A stretch of DNA of 64,000 bases from Vanessa cardui (GCF_905220365.1 NC_061134.1:10121001-10185000); one strand, 5' to 3'. Counted from the stretch's first letter, positions 1 through 11,665 are shown. Made by a program: numbers and translations. Notes: generated by a model not told the origin, from the letters alone.

Positions 1-35
1 CCAGACGGGCTTGCACAAAGCCCTACCACCAAGGA
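1..35 (-). repeat. SINE-A copy, head only, cut by window edge
   Basis: Read on the minus strand these bases are the head of the SINE-A family (best copy at 42869-43150); GGTGGTAGGGCTTTGTGC is legible. The rest of the copy lies outside the window. Confidence 0.8.
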
Positions 36-1627
36 TAAAATCTTAATAATATAAGGATAGGATCTTGTTATAAACCACCAATGAAAACACTATTTAAGAT
101 TCTCCAGAAAATGATCTAACTGAACGTTTTGACCTATGTTATAGTAATATGTATAAGACAAATTTGTGTTTTACTTAAAGGAACTAATCCGTGATTTTAA
201 TTGCAGTAATTAATAAACGTACGTGAAGACATGTTTAACAGTGATTATACGAGCGGTGCAAAGGACGACCGCAAGGGTGCGTGGTTAAAACCCGCCTGGG
301 CTTGTTTAATTGCTTCGTAAATGTACTTACGTTACAACAATCAAATCAGACACTTGATTATCTAAATTTCTAGCGACCTGCCCCGGCTTCGAACGAGTGC
401 AATGTGCAATTAAAGCACAAGTAAAAATTAGATTATATTACTTTAAAACATCTAAAATTGCTTAAGACTTGCTTGCGTTGCGTAAGATTTAAGTATACCT
501 AGGGACAGACAGCAGTAAGCAACTTTGTTTTATACTATGTAATGATTAGTTAACATATTTTTAATTGATTTACTTTATAAATATAAATATGATTACACAA
601 GTATCTAGATTATTATATGCAATAAAGTCTTCACAATTATGGTCTTAATGTAATTTTAATTATAAATATTATATTAATCTACAACCGCAAATCTGTATTG
701 AAGTAGCGTCCTGAAATAAGTTACAACCTTTTTCGTTAAGGAAGACAATACTGCGTACCAATTTATTTTATATTTGTTATCGTTTCAAGTGGTGTCCAAT
801 GCGTTGTCAGTTACTGGAATATAAAATAACTTTGTAACTATTTGGACGTACACAGTACAGTGAGTTCACACTATCATATACGATATCATTATCGTTCGTG
901 AATAATGTTGGTGATTTTGTATCAGTTGAGTTTGCCTAAAGTATGATATAAAGATTAATGTACACTGACACATAAACTGCATGAACGTTTGAGTAGTGTC
1001 TGAAATAAACATTTTATCCAACTAGTCAAAGAATTAATATATTACAAATTTAAATTGTATTAGTAGTACAATTATAATAGTTTTTTTTTGTTCTTTATCT
1101 TCGTAACAGCATAGTATATCCTTAAGAGTATGATTGTGGGTATATGGGAATTGATGATTCATTTTTTTTTTTTCAAAAAAAGAACGACATAAATGTAATA
1201 ATAGTAAAAAGTTTTCGTGTGATTTCTTGAAAAAATATTTTTATAACAAAAAAAAAAACGGTTGAATCACAGGTTTTTCCTTTCAATGATATGTTGCCTC
1301 CACGAGTCGTTATTACAGATTCTAATCAGTTCCGCATATTATGAATGGTTAAGGTAACAATCAAACTCAGAGTCCGATTCAATAAATCCTGTCATTAGTA
1401 AGAAACAAACGGACTGGAAGTTATATCCTAAGATCATTAAGTAAGTTAAACATGGATGTAGATAAATTGAGTTCTATAAGATTCCACTGAGCCTCGCTAA
1501 CTTAAATTACCGTCTTTGAAATGCTAACGGTTCTTATATAAATCAGAGACGTTTGAAATATAGGATATATTTCAAGACAGGTATGGATATATTTGTATAT
1601 CTTAAGTTCGGTTTTTAGTTACTTGGT
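36..1627. other. Anonymous AT-rich DNA
   Basis: No coding region, RNA gene or repeat shared with the rest of the window was recognised. Poly(T) and poly(A) runs occur near 1081-1090, 1163-1180 and 1247-1258. Confidence 0.5.
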
Positions 1628-1800
1628 GTTAGGAATATTTGTGACCCAGTGTAACAATTGACGGACATGACATTTGGCTCCCAAGATTGGTGACACATTG
1701 GCGTTATAAAGAATGCTTAATATATTATGTATACGTGCAGCTCTAACGTTTATGGTCAGTAGTGACCTTCAGCTGACCCGTTTGTTCATATGCCTAAAAT
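1628..1800 (+). repeat. Degenerate SINE-A copy
   Basis: Follows the order of the SINE-A body (CCAGTGTAAC, then CTCCCAAGATTGGT, then ACATTGGCG, then GGTCAGTAGTGACC) with many substitutions. The head and the poly(A) tail are not recognisable. An old copy. Confidence 0.6.
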
Positions 1801-1991
1801 ATATTTCATCAATATCCTAACTCCCAAATCCATATTTCCAGTGTTAGCCAATACACATGATGGCTGGAGCACTTCAAAAAGAGATCATAACCGATTTTCT
1901 ATGTGCAACTACCTTTCCATAATCACTGGGACAAAAATTCGTCAAAATGTATAAGATATCCTTAAAAGTTCTTACGACAGTTATATATTGT

Positions 1992-2229
1992 TATAGACTG
2001 TCAAGTATAAGTTGGCGTTCCTGTGGCAGCACCTGCTACACCTTTGTTTTGCCACTTTTTTGTTTATTTTACCAATATCTCCCTAGAAAATAATTTTCTA
2101 CGTCTCATTTTTAATAGATTTTGGGGAAGTTTTCTTAATAAGGGTAAATAAAACAAATAAGATAAAAAATGAACAAAAAAAATTAGTAGATGTTTTTGCC
2201 ACACGCCAACTTACACTTGACGCGCTATA
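1992..2229. mobile_element. MITE with ~36-bp imperfect inverted termini
   Basis: The left end (TATAGACTGTCAAGTATAAG, from 1992) and the reverse complement of the right end (TATAGCGCGTCAAGTGTAAG, ending at 2229) match over about 36 bases with a few mismatches, both running on into TTGGCGT..TGGCA. The interior is AT-rich and non-coding. TA-rich ends would fit a Tc1/mariner-type target, but the duplication cannot be told apart from the inverted repeat. Confidence 0.75.
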
Positions 2230-2532
2230 CAGTGCAATAACATTTATCTTTCAAATGTAATCTGAACGGTAGTCTAATATTACTAGTACTAGATATTTCG
2301 TTGGTCCGGCATTGGGATAATCTAGCAAGTTTTGTGCTCACATAGATTAAAAACTCCCAACTTGTGCCTCGTCTAAAACTCTAATATAAACTTTTCTGAA
2401 GAGTTTAGTTCAATTGTTGACATTGATGCGCACTGTGGACTTCTAATTAAAGTCGTTCTCCTTTTTGTTTATTGTAAATGTATATTCCGCAGTGAGACAG
2501 TACGTTAACACAAGTACGAATCTTACAACACT
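2230..2532. other. Anonymous DNA
   Basis: No repeat or coding signal was recognised in this stretch. Confidence 0.4.
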
Positions 2533-2820
2533 AACAGGCTCATTTCTCACCGCTGGGCTAAGGCCTTCTCCTCCGTTGAAGAGGAGGTTTGGAGCATGTT
2601 CCACTACGCTGCTTCTCGTTGGTGGAGACACATGTGGCAGAATTTCGTTGAAATTAGTTACATGCAGGTTTCCTCACGATATTCTCCTTCACCATCGATC
2701 ACGAGATGAATTATAAACACAAATAAAGCACACGAAAATTCAGTGGCGCTTGCCTGGGTTTTAACCCGCAATCATCGGTTAAGATGCACGCGTGCTTACT
2801 AATGGGCCATCTCGGCTCAC
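2533..2820 (-). repeat. SINE-B copy, nearly full length
   Basis: Minus-strand copy of the tRNA-derived SINE-B family (reference at 41441-41714). The tRNA-like head lies at 2740-2820, with a B-box-like GGGTTAAAACCC variant (reverse complement of 2756-2767). The body carries CTGCCACATGTG, and the 3' side ends at the AGCCTGTT-like tail near 2533. Reading frames here are shadows. Confidence 0.88.
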
Positions 2821-3787
2821 AATTTGGAATCTTATATACAGGAATAGTTAATAAAAAATATATAATTGTTTTATGTGATTGCTGCAAGTCAAGAGTTCAA
2901 AGAGATATGTCTTTATTTTATTTTGATACAAAAAAGAAAGAGATTTATTGGTATTTAAAATTAAAAAAAGAAGTAATAAAATATACGAGGAAGGAGTTTT
3001 TTGTCGCAAAGTTAAGTAATATTATTCCTTTAAGAGCTTACTTGGGCTTTCCTTTATTAACTTTTGACCGTAATTTTAAAACTTATCCAATGATTTATAA
3101 GTACTTAGGCATATTTTATTATCTATATTAAGTTGGCATATATTTTATTATCTATATAGCCGAAAGGTCGTAAAACATCGGAGCATTATATATGGATCCA
3201 AGGAGTCGGTTTATAGGGCTGTAATATACGAATTCAAATTTTAGAGGTAGACTTTATAAGGAACATATCTGTAATATGAGTACGATGTACTCGTAACAAG
3301 CCGCTTATAATTTCAGTAGTTCGGGATGGCCAAAATAATATTATCGTTTTACAATGATGCTCCAATCTATCTTTTGTTAGAATGCCACACTATCGTCCAA
3401 TTGTTTTCTAATGACAGCTCAATCATATTTAAAATAAGAAATATCGTTACATGCTAATATTACTTGCTATGCCATATAAAATAATATTAATTACAGATTT
3501 ACAAATTATTGATCAATTAATTACAATAATAATTGTATATAATAAAGTAAATTCAATATCCTCTGCTATATTCATAATATGCAATAATAATGTGATATAA
3601 ATTATGATATAGAATCAAATGTATTGAAGTCTAAGGTCACTCTTGTAACTTGTTCTTTTAGTGTTACAAATAAATCTAAATTTTATAAAATTATGTTATT
3701 TAATTATTAAGTTAGTATAGATAGTTTCTTAACGGTTCTTCTTAGTAGAATAGAGAATCTAATTGCCAAAGTGTGTGTAGCTTTTTA
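2821..3787. other. AT-rich DNA with one long open frame
   Basis: The first 300 bases continue an open frame that starts inside the SINE-B head (2784-3131, 115 codons). It matches no family I recognise. A short tandem duplication (ATTTTATTATCTATAT, period about 27-29) ends it at 3109-3158. The rest shows nothing. I do not call the frame a gene. Confidence 0.4.
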
Positions 3788-4003
3788 ACCGACTTCAAAA
3801 AAGGAGGGGGTTATCAATTCGTCGGAGTCTTTTGTTTTCTTTTTTTTTATGTATGTATTCACGCGTCATCGAGAAATCGGGGAACGATTTCTCGATGACG
3901 CGTGAATTTGGACGATTCTGAGTGAAAAACAAAATGTAGAAATATAATACGTGTTTAAATCAAATTAATTTATTACTTTTTTAGTGATCACTTTGAAGTC
4001 GGT
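3788..4003. mobile_element. MITE-G: element with CCGACTTCAAA inverted ends
   Basis: It starts ACCGACTTCAAA (3788-3799) and ends TTTGAAGTCGGT (3992-4003), a perfect 12-bp inverted repeat. A second member with the same ends lies at 25276-25640. The interior is non-coding and holds the perfect hairpin at 3857-3907. No clear target-site duplication was found. Confidence 0.7.
3857..3907. repeat. Perfect 23-bp hairpin, 5-nt loop
   Basis: Arms 3857-3879 and 3885-3907 are exact reverse complements (core CGCGTCATCGAGAAATCG) around the loop GGGAA. Confidence 0.95.
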
Positions 4004-4303
4004 GCTTTAATTTTTTTTTTTATTATTTTATAATTGTAAACAAATTAGTAACATGAAAACTAAAGATGTTATTATAAGCCTGTAAGCCTAAAGATTATTT
4101 TGATCTGATTTGATTTAAAACATTTTATTGTTCTGTTCACAGATTTTACTATTACTTAGTAGTTGATTCTGTTTTAGGCCGCTTTTGTGGTATTAAGTTA
4201 TTGGTGGGTGCCACCCGGATTGACAGCGGAGTGGTGGCATGCTCGAGGACTGCGTCCGGGACTTGGAAATTGCAGCGTGACTTTATTATTATTTTATTTA
4301 TAA
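4004..4303. other. Anonymous DNA with a short GC-richer patch
   Basis: The segment 4200-4275 (GGGTGCCACCCGG and following) is GC-richer than its surroundings but is not assigned. The rest is AT-rich. Confidence 0.4.
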
Positions 4304-4592
4304 CTAGCCGTGTCCGTGACCTTGTATGCGTTTGAATTAAAAAAATATATTTAATAATAAGTTTGTAGCCTAACTTACTCCTTATTATATCAGTTATCTG
4401 CCAGTGAAAGTTCCGTCGAAATCGGTCCAGTCGTTCCAGAGATTAGCCGGAACAAACAGACAGACAGACAAATAGAAAAAATTGTATAAAATGTTATTTT
4501 GGTATATGTACCGCCTATACATACATATGCGTTGAAAAGGGATATTTTAATATTACAAACAGACACTCCAATTTTATTATATGACGTACAGA
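4304..4592 (-). mobile_element. Non-autonomous Helitron, family H
   Basis: On the minus strand it begins TCTGTACG after an A and ends GGCTAG followed by T, the TC...CTAG structure inserted between A and T that is typical of Helitrons. The body carries GTCTGTCTGTCTGTTTG (minus strand) and a PuPy-rich middle shared with the copies at 23994-24276 and 31613-31913. It has no coding capacity. The short open frame across it is a shadow. Confidence 0.8.
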
Positions 4593-6587
4593 TTTTAAAA
4601 TTCAAGTACTCTAAGTTACTCCTAATGCTGGCTGACTAGAGAAGGTCCCTTCAAATTCGGTCCAGCCTTATTAAAAGCCTAATAGAAATTTAACTCTTAT
4701 GTGTGCTTCATTTAAGTTGGTTTACGATTTTAGTATTTTGCGATGAATCAAGATTAGTTAAAAATATGATTATTAATAATAATGTGAAAATAGTGGCATG
4801 TCATTATTATTTATCTCGTTTGCTCAAATCAACTTCCTTTGAAATAGTTATGTGCTATTCATTAAGTGAACGCGCAGTTCAAAAGTGCTTGTGATCAAGA
4901 GTTTTAGGGGTAATTAAATAGAAAATATTCATTATTGCATGGAGATATAGCTATAAATATTCATGGTCTTTATTTAAAACTGAGTTAAAACGAGTATGCG
5001 TTTATGATAATATTAATTGATTACAAATATGTGTTGATATTTATTAAAAACTATCACTAGTTTTTCTGCCGTGAGTCTCCCGCGGAATTTTAAGTGTTTG
5101 TCTTTAATACTTTTTATATTTAATATTCAGTGTTGTTTACATTTTTAATTTTTAATATAGCCGTAGTACTGTACCGGCCAGTATCTTTTTCTGTCTAGTA
5201 TTAAATCTTTCTGAAGTCACAACAATTTAGTAAATTGAATCATTTGCAATCTATTTTTTTTTCTGCACACTTATAACTTATGAGCTTATGAGCTCTTCGA
5301 AATAAGACAATAACGAACATATTTGGGAGTGCGACGACTGTACACGAGTTACTAAGTATAATATTACGAGATAATTTTTATTTGGATTTCCAAAGATTTA
5401 AAGGTAATAGTGGTTAAGTTTTTTAACAAATTATTCTATTTATACATAAATTTAACTAGAAAATTTAGGGAAAAAAAATAGTAAGAAGCACTTATAAAAC
5501 ACGCTTGAGCTTGAGCTTTGAGAAGACTATTTTAATAGTCAGCTTAATAGGGACTCGTATCATTAAAATTTAATATGTTTACTAATGATGATGACCTTTG
5601 ACCAATTTTGGCTAAAGTTTCATAGTAAAGTTTCATACAAATACAATACTACATACGTAATCCGAACTGAACGAAAATCGTCGAGTATCAGAAATAATGA
5701 CTCTTGTATTTTTATAGCTAATGATTTGAACATAGAAAAAAAATACTGGTCTAACCTAGGGTTTAACTAACCCAGTACTACTGAATTATGCGCATCTTCT
5801 CTCGCCATAAGTATCTAGAACTAGTGGATCTCTGTTAGCCCCCAGAACCTCCTAGGATCCTCCTTGGAGGACCGCAGTAGACCTATAGAGACCGCAGTAG
5901 AAAGAGAGAGATGGTTCAATTGAATAAAGGGTGAAATAGATTTCTAATCTAGATTAACGCAGAAACTTAAATTTTCTAACCTTACAAAACAGAAGGTAAT
6001 GAAATCGCATCCTGGTAATATTATACTGTCGTGAATTTAATGTGTAGTTTCGTTAATAAAGCTCAGTTTCAAATGTGCACTGAAAAATTTCATGTCGATG
6101 CAAAAATATTACAAATGATTGTCACGTACATTCAATTAAAATTATATTTCCGGGGAATAAATTATATTTTTAAAAATGGTGTTAGAATAATATTGAAATG
6201 CATTTAATATATTAGTTTACGAGTTTAAAATACCATTAGTTACCTTATGTATAAAGGCTTTGAAATATAGCGATAGGTTGTTCGTGCCGTCACTAACACT
6301 TCCTTAATGACTATCAATAATATACCACCAGTTCGGAAAGAAACACCTCTGACCTCAGAAGCAAAGGGGAATAAAAAAATTATCTATTAACCATATAAGA
6401 TGTTTTTACGACTTTGTTCTTTTAAGTTTAAGATAAATGAATATTATAATATAGGGAAAGAAATGTAGAAGGTTTAAGAACTAAATAAATCATAGCAAAT
6501 TATACCACTTTACATTGGGAAAAAATGTGTATAGATTGTTTGTGGTTGGGATTCTTACCAATTATAATAAATAATAAACAACAATAG
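4593..6587. other. Anonymous AT-rich DNA
   Basis: No repeat family from the window and no convincing gene. Two oddities: the 17-mer TCTAGAACTAGTGGATC at 5814-5830, identical to part of a common cloning polylinker, and a short repeat GACCGCAGTAG at about 5870-5900. Small open frames at 4703-4894 and 5585-5770 look random. Confidence 0.4.
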
Positions 6588-6793
6588 GCAGTAATGTTGT
6601 GTTTCGGTTTGAAGGGTGAGTGAGCCAGTGTAACTACAGGCACAAGGGACATAGCATCTTAGTTCCCAAGGTTGGTAGCGCATTGACGATGTAAGGAATA
6701 GTTAATATTTCTTGCAGCGTCATTGTCTATGGTTGATGATGACCACTTACCATCAGGTGGCTCATGTGCTCGTCCGCCAACCTATATCATAAA
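6588..6793 (+). repeat. SINE-A copy, 5'-truncated
   Basis: Contains the SINE-A body from GTTGTGTTTCGGTTTGAAGG through the shared tail CACTTACCATCAGGTGGC and GCTCGTCCGCCAACC, ending in ATCATAAAAATAAAA. The first ~80 bases of the family are missing, as in 5'-truncated retroposons. Confidence 0.88.
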
Positions 6794-6838
6794 AATAAAA
6801 AAATAAATAAATTAAATATTACACGTTGATTTCAACAC

Positions 6839-7130
6839 CAGCTATGCCCACGATTTAGTGCTCGTTTGAATTTAACAAGAATTATTATTGTTGTACTCCT
6901 TATCGCATAAGCTATCTGAAAGTGAAAGTCTCGTCAAAATCGTTCCAGACATTACCGAAATTAGTCGGAACAAACAAACAAACAGACAGTCAAACTATAA
7001 CTGAAAAAAATGTTTTTTGTTATATATACCGTGTACACATACGCATGCATGTATGCATTTAGTAAAAGGCGATTATTATAATATTACAAACATACGCCCC
7101 AATTTTATTGTACACAGCTATTGTACACAG
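6839..7130 (-). mobile_element. Degenerate family-H Helitron
   Basis: Matches the family-H body (GAAAGTCTCGTCAAAATCG, then TTAGTCGGAACAAACAAAC, then CCAATTTTATTGTACA), but the CTAG end has mutated (CAGCTATG here) and the TC end is blurred by a local duplication of ATTGTACACAG. Old copy. Confidence 0.7.
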
Positions 7131-7580
7131 TTATTATTTTAAAAAAGTAATAACCTCGTAACCGAATATAAAACAAAACAAAAATATTTTTGTTCGACGG
7201 AATGCATTTTAATTCAAATACTTTTAATTCAAATATGCTTATCTATATCCAATTCTCTTTTTCTATCTGAAATGAAAATAAAAATCGTTCGAATAGGTTT
7301 CCTATAAGACACATCCTAATTCCATAATACCGGGAATTCAATTTAAACTTGTACTACTCTGAAACTAAGCCATTGTTATTATCGCGCATTGTAAGGAAAA
7401 TCGTTTTAGCAGTTCACTTAAAACTATTCAGTAGTAATCAACGTGTTACGTCATTTCTTTGTAAACACATTTCTAGTGTTAATAACGTTATTTACGATTT
7501 GAAAATAGAATTCTTAACTGAAAACGACTTTATTTATCTTTAAATAAAAGATTTTCAGTATGACTAAAGAACAGTACACG
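7131..7580. other. Anonymous AT-rich DNA
   Basis: The only open frame of note is 7349-7543 (64 codons), not recognised and probably chance. Confidence 0.4.
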
Positions 7581-7700
7581 AGTGGTAGCTTTACCTGATG
7601 GAAAGTGACTACAATCATCCGTGGTCATTTGTAACAAGGGGGGACTTGCAGGTGAGGTTACTGGCCTTTAGGAAATCTTTTTCTTGAAGGTTCTCATGTA
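7581..7700 (-). mobile_element. CR1-D LINE 3' tail fragment
   Basis: On the minus strand it matches the last ~120 bases of the CR1-D LINE (14102-14735). Plus-strand landmarks are CCTGATGGAAAGTGACTAC and GGGACTTGCAGGTG. Heavily 5' truncated, with no coding sequence left. Confidence 0.75.
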
Positions 7701-7829
7701 GTATTGATGATATTCAATAAATTATCTATCTATCTTTTTAATATATAAGAACGAAAAATATATATATTTGTGCTTATAATTGTTCAGTTCCTATCTTGCT
7801 TACGATTATTATATGTTTCGTCCATTTGT

Positions 7830-7870
7830 TGGCCAGGCCCGGGATCGGAACCCAGGACCTTTGGATTTGA
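7830..7870 (+). repeat. Fragment of repeat family K
   Basis: GGGATCGGAACCCAGGACCT resembles the tRNA-like end of family K. Too short for more. Confidence 0.35.
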
Positions 7871-7967
7871 AGCCGTATTAGGATTAGATGATAAAAAAGC
7901 GTGGAATTAATACCTGTTGACTTCCAGGCAGGATATATTAATTTAATAATTGTATTAACTTAAAAAT

Positions 7968-8155
7968 TAACTAACATGACTGTATTTTTTTAAATGTTGA
8001 AAAAGAGTAACTACTGAGTTTCTTGCCGGTTCTTCTCGGTAGAATCTACTTTCCGAACCGGTGGTAGCTTCACTTAATTGTTAAATGACGATACAAAAGT
8101 GCTTGTAAAAGCCCACTTGAATAAAGTATACTTTGATTTTGATTTTTTTGATTTA
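7968..8155 (+). repeat. Repeat family C, good copy
   Basis: Runs from AACTAACATGACTGTAT through GAGTTTCTTGCCGGTTCTTC and GTAGAATCTACTTTCCGAAC to CTTGAATAAAGTATACTTTG, with a TTTGATTTTGATTTT tail. The simple-repeat tail and truncated relatives in the window suggest a retroposon (a SINE or the 3' end of a LINE). Other copies: 9405-9700, 11497-11665, 25697-25866, 25906-26042, 60661-60837. Confidence 0.8.
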
Positions 8156-8853
8156 TAAGCTATCTTGTGGATCTAAATCAGCTAGTACTACGTCAGTGAT
8201 ATAAATTGATAGACATCAATACAGCGAAGAATTTTGTTTAATTTGATGTCATTAGACATATTTTTAATTACAATTAAATACTAAAACCTGCTGCTAATAA
8301 GTAACATTTATCATAAATCTTATGAATTAAAGTTAATAAAAAATAAACAGGATTTTCTTTAATTCGCATACCCAAATATCTTAAGTGAAGATCTAAAGAA
8401 AATTACCTCAGCATTAATAAATCATTGGAGTGAATTACCAACCGTATATTGAGTGGGGATTCGGGTAAGTCGTAACAAAGAATTACTTATCTTAAGCCCC
8501 GTGGGTGAATCGGGCGTGTACAAATTATAAATTTATATCCAAGAATGGTAAAGTAAATTAGGTGAAATGTCTTAAAAATGTAAAAAGGCTGTATTACAAA
8601 GTCGATAATTTCATCTAATTCATCATCTAAGTTGATATTTAAAGTTATAAATATATCATTATTATATTAAAGAACATTAATGCCTCTTACAAGAAATCGA
8701 AAATTTTATAAGTATAAATTAAATGTAATGTTACTAATTATATTATTATATACTTACTTACTGTATGTTTTTTATTATGTATGTAATATTATTTCGTCAT
8801 GATTTAGTTCTGTTTGTTTAACGTGAGCTTTTTAAATTAATTGGCAACACGAC
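8156..8853. other. Anonymous AT-rich DNA
   Basis: No gene or shared repeat was recognised. Confidence 0.4.
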
Positions 8854-9404
8854 ATTTTTTTCTATTTACTCGAGTTAAAACAATTTTTTATTAGTATAGT
8901 GGAAATGCAAACATTTTTTTTAAATATACTATGATGAATTTTGTCACTGACATCTCATAGGAAGTTCATTTCTAAGTGTAAACAGCCTAAAATGCTCATG
9001 TAATATTGTCGATAAAAAAAATAATAGTGATTCAAAGTAAAAGTATAATAATAATTTTGCTAGAATGTGTTATATAAATTAGTCAAATTAAATTCCGTAT
9101 TCGTTAACCAATAACCAATTTACTTAATTTTCGTATATGGCAAGCGACTCAGCAATCGTAAGTGCCTTTATCAGTGAATGTGGATTCAGACGGGTGGGTT
9201 TTATGTTTGTTTAATGAGACTCGAGGGGATTTCTGTGGCTCGATTTCCTTTAGAAGTTATTTATGCCGTCTCTTTTATGTGATCATGGCAATTTTAATAC
9301 AACATTAAGGTATAAAGCAAATTTAAGGAATTATTTTTTTGATTTTAGTACGAAACGGCCTTATTTTTATAACATAGGTAAACAAATAAAGTAATCAAAA
9401 TTTC

Positions 9405-9700
9405 TTTTTTCAAGTTAGTCTTTACAAGCACTTTTGAAACCTCATTTAACAACTATATTAAGTGAATCTATCACCAGTTCGGAAAGTAGATTCTTCGGAG
9501 AGGAACCGGCAAAAAACTCGTTCGTTAATCTTTTTCATCATTTAAAAATTCAATGTGATGTTAGTGAAATACAATTATATAAGTACATATGTACTAGTGT
9601 ACTCTGGAAGTCAGCATGTATTAATTCAACGCTTTTTTATTCGTATATAGTCTTATATTTAATAATATGGCTTCTTTAAGAATGTATTATTATTTTTATT
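9405..9700 (-). repeat. Family C copy plus flanking repeat sequence
   Basis: Minus-strand family-C core (CAAGCACTTTTGAAAC, then CAGTTCGGAAAGTAGATTC on the plus strand). The following ~120 bases (GTATTAATTCAACGCTTTT) recur beside the family-C copy near 26045, so the dispersed repeat is longer than the core. Confidence 0.75.
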
Positions 9701-9967
9701 ACAGCTTTATTTCATTTAACACAAAATGATAATTAAAAAATTCAACAAAATTTATATGTTCAAGCTAATAGGGTTTATTTTCCTAGGTTGGTTTCTCGCC
9801 AATGAAAGACGTTTGCCTTCTATGAATGTTTATTACGAAGTAGACAAGCAACCTATTGCATTTAAATTATATACTCTTCTAAATCCAACAATACATAATA
9901 CATTATATATGCAGATAAAAAAATTAAAAGGAATTAACAATGTATTAGCGTTACTCAAATTTTAAAT

Positions 9968-10067
9968 TGGAACACAACAATACTAAGTATTACTGTTAGG
10001 TACTGTACGTAGAATGTCTGATGAGTGGACGGTACCTACACGGGCTTGCACAAAACCCTACCATCGA
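9968..10067 (-). repeat. SINE-A head fragment, unit-1 copy
   Basis: Minus-strand head of SINE-A; GGGCTTGCACAAAACCCTACC is legible on the plus strand. Its partner in unit 2 is 12049-12141. Confidence 0.75.
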
Positions 10068-10449
10068 ATAATAACATTGAAAAAAATGTTTATATTATTT
10101 ATATATTAGTTCATGGAAATGTATGTAATCTGTTTTAATAAACAATTCCTATGAAATGTTATTATTCTTTAAAGAAAAACTGTAATTTATATTCCTAGAA
10201 AATCAATGCATTTATGATAAAGAGTTATTACTTCATTTTTAAAATAAATCCTGATATAATCTCGGAATCGTCAATTACGAAGAAATATATCTGCACGGTA
10301 AATGTGGGTAGCACAGAATCTTTGAAATATATACGTGTCCTAAGTAGTAATGTGTATATATTTATTATATTATGTATAGGAATTCTACATTGCATAGATA
10401 TCATATATTGCTAACATTGTAATAATAGGGCAGGGCGGTCTATTTCAAT

Positions 10450-10735
10450 GGGAGAAACCCAAATACCCAGGACATATTATAGCGCATAGATTTGTTTGAA
10501 AATATAGACACAAACGCTATTCCCTCACATCCATTCTCTGACCAAAAGGACCGATATGGACAGCAGAGAACAACAGCAGGGACCAACAGAGACACAAGAG
10601 TCTCCCAATTTTTGGACTCTGAGCTGATACTAAGAATCTGACTGATAAGCCCAATATTTTCTTATCAGCGTAACCTGGAGTTATAAGCTTCGAGATATGT
10701 GATCTTCTGTCGAGGTACTAGACCAAGAAGGTATT
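10450..10735 (+). repeat. Repeat family K, unit-1 copy
   Basis: Follows the order GACATATTATAGCGCATAG, then ATTCCCTCACATCCATTCTC, then GACTCTGAGCTGATACTAAG, then CCCAATATTTTCTTATCAGC and an ACCTGGAGTT end. This matches the family seen at 29480-29690 and 56640-56770. Probably a short retroposon; its class was not determined. Confidence 0.6.
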
Positions 10736-10980
10736 TACATATACCGAAATGTGTTTGTATACGTTAACATTTATAATATTAAATCTAGATTTTTTTCTAT
10801 TTACTCGAGTTTAAACAATTTTTTTATTAGTATAGTGGACATACAACTTTCTTTTACATATACTATGATGAATTTTGTCACTGACATCTCATAGGAAGTT
10901 CATTTCTAAGTGTAAACAGCCTAAAATGCTCATGTAATATTGTTGTTAAAAAAACTGATAGTGATTCAAAGTCAAAATAT

Positions 10981-11144
10981 AAATAATAAATAAATAAATA
11001 TGAGACAACATCACATACATTACTCTCATCCCAATGTAAGTAGCTAAAGCACTTGTGTTATGGAAAATCAGAAGTAACGACGGTACCACAAACACTCAGA
11101 CCCAAGACATCATAGAAAACTAATGATAAAAATGATAAAAAATA
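10981..11144 (-). repeat. SINE-E copy inserted in unit 2
   Basis: Minus-strand 3' part of SINE-E (plus-strand landmarks CATTACTCTCATCCCAATG, CAGAAGTAACGACGGTACC, CATAGAAAACTAATGA). Flanked by AAAATAT at 10974-10980 and 11145-11151; unit 1 has a single AAAGTAT-like site. The tRNA head is missing (5' truncation). Confidence 0.85.
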
Positions 11145-11496
11145 AAAATATACTAATAATTTTGCTAGAAAGTGTTATATAAATTAGTCAAATTAAATTC
11201 CGTATTCGTTAACCAATAACCAATTTACTTAATTTTCGTATACGGCAAGCGACTCAGCAATCGTAAGTGCCTTTATCAGTGAATGTGGATTCAGACGGGT
11301 GGGTTTTATGTTTGTTTAATGAGACTCGAGGGGATTTCTGTGGCTCGATTTCCTTTAGAAGTTATTTATGCCGTCTATTTTATGTGATCATGGCAATTTT
11401 TAATACAACATTAAGGTATAAAACAAATTTAAGGAATTATTTTTGTACGAAAGGGCCTTAATTCTATTCTTTTGTTTTACTTAGGTAATCAAAATA

Positions 11497-11665
11497 TACT
11501 TTTTTTCAAGTAAGCTTTTACAAGCACTTTTGAAACGTCATTTAACAACTAGATTAAGTGAAGCTATCACCGGTTCGGAAAGTAATTTCTACAGAGAAGA
11601 ACCGGCAAAAAACTCATTAGTCAATCTTTTTCAGTACTTAAAAATTCAAAGTCATGTTAGTGAAA
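11497..11665 (-). repeat. Family C copy, unit 2
   Basis: Counterpart of 9405-9700; CACCGGTTCGGAAAGTAATT and AGAAGAACCGGCAAAAAAC are legible. Present because the whole segment was duplicated. Confidence 0.75.

Larger units (their letters stand above)
8854..10788. repeat. Tandem duplication, unit 1 (~1.94 kb)
   Basis: This segment is repeated directly downstream at 10789-13006. Landmarks in the same order in both: CTATTTACTCGAG, TCTCATAGGAAGTTCATTTC, GAATGTGGATTCAGACGGG, a family-C copy, CTAGGTTGGTTTCTCGCC, a SINE-A head, and a family-K copy ending AATATTAAAT. The two units have diverged by many substitutions and small indels. An open frame at 9726-9965 in unit 1 is broken in unit 2, so I do not call it a gene. 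Confidence 0.88.

Noticed and set aside
9726..9965. 79-codon open frame in duplication unit 1
   Set aside because: The corresponding sequence in unit 2 (about 11815-12045) has indels that break the frame; no family recognised.
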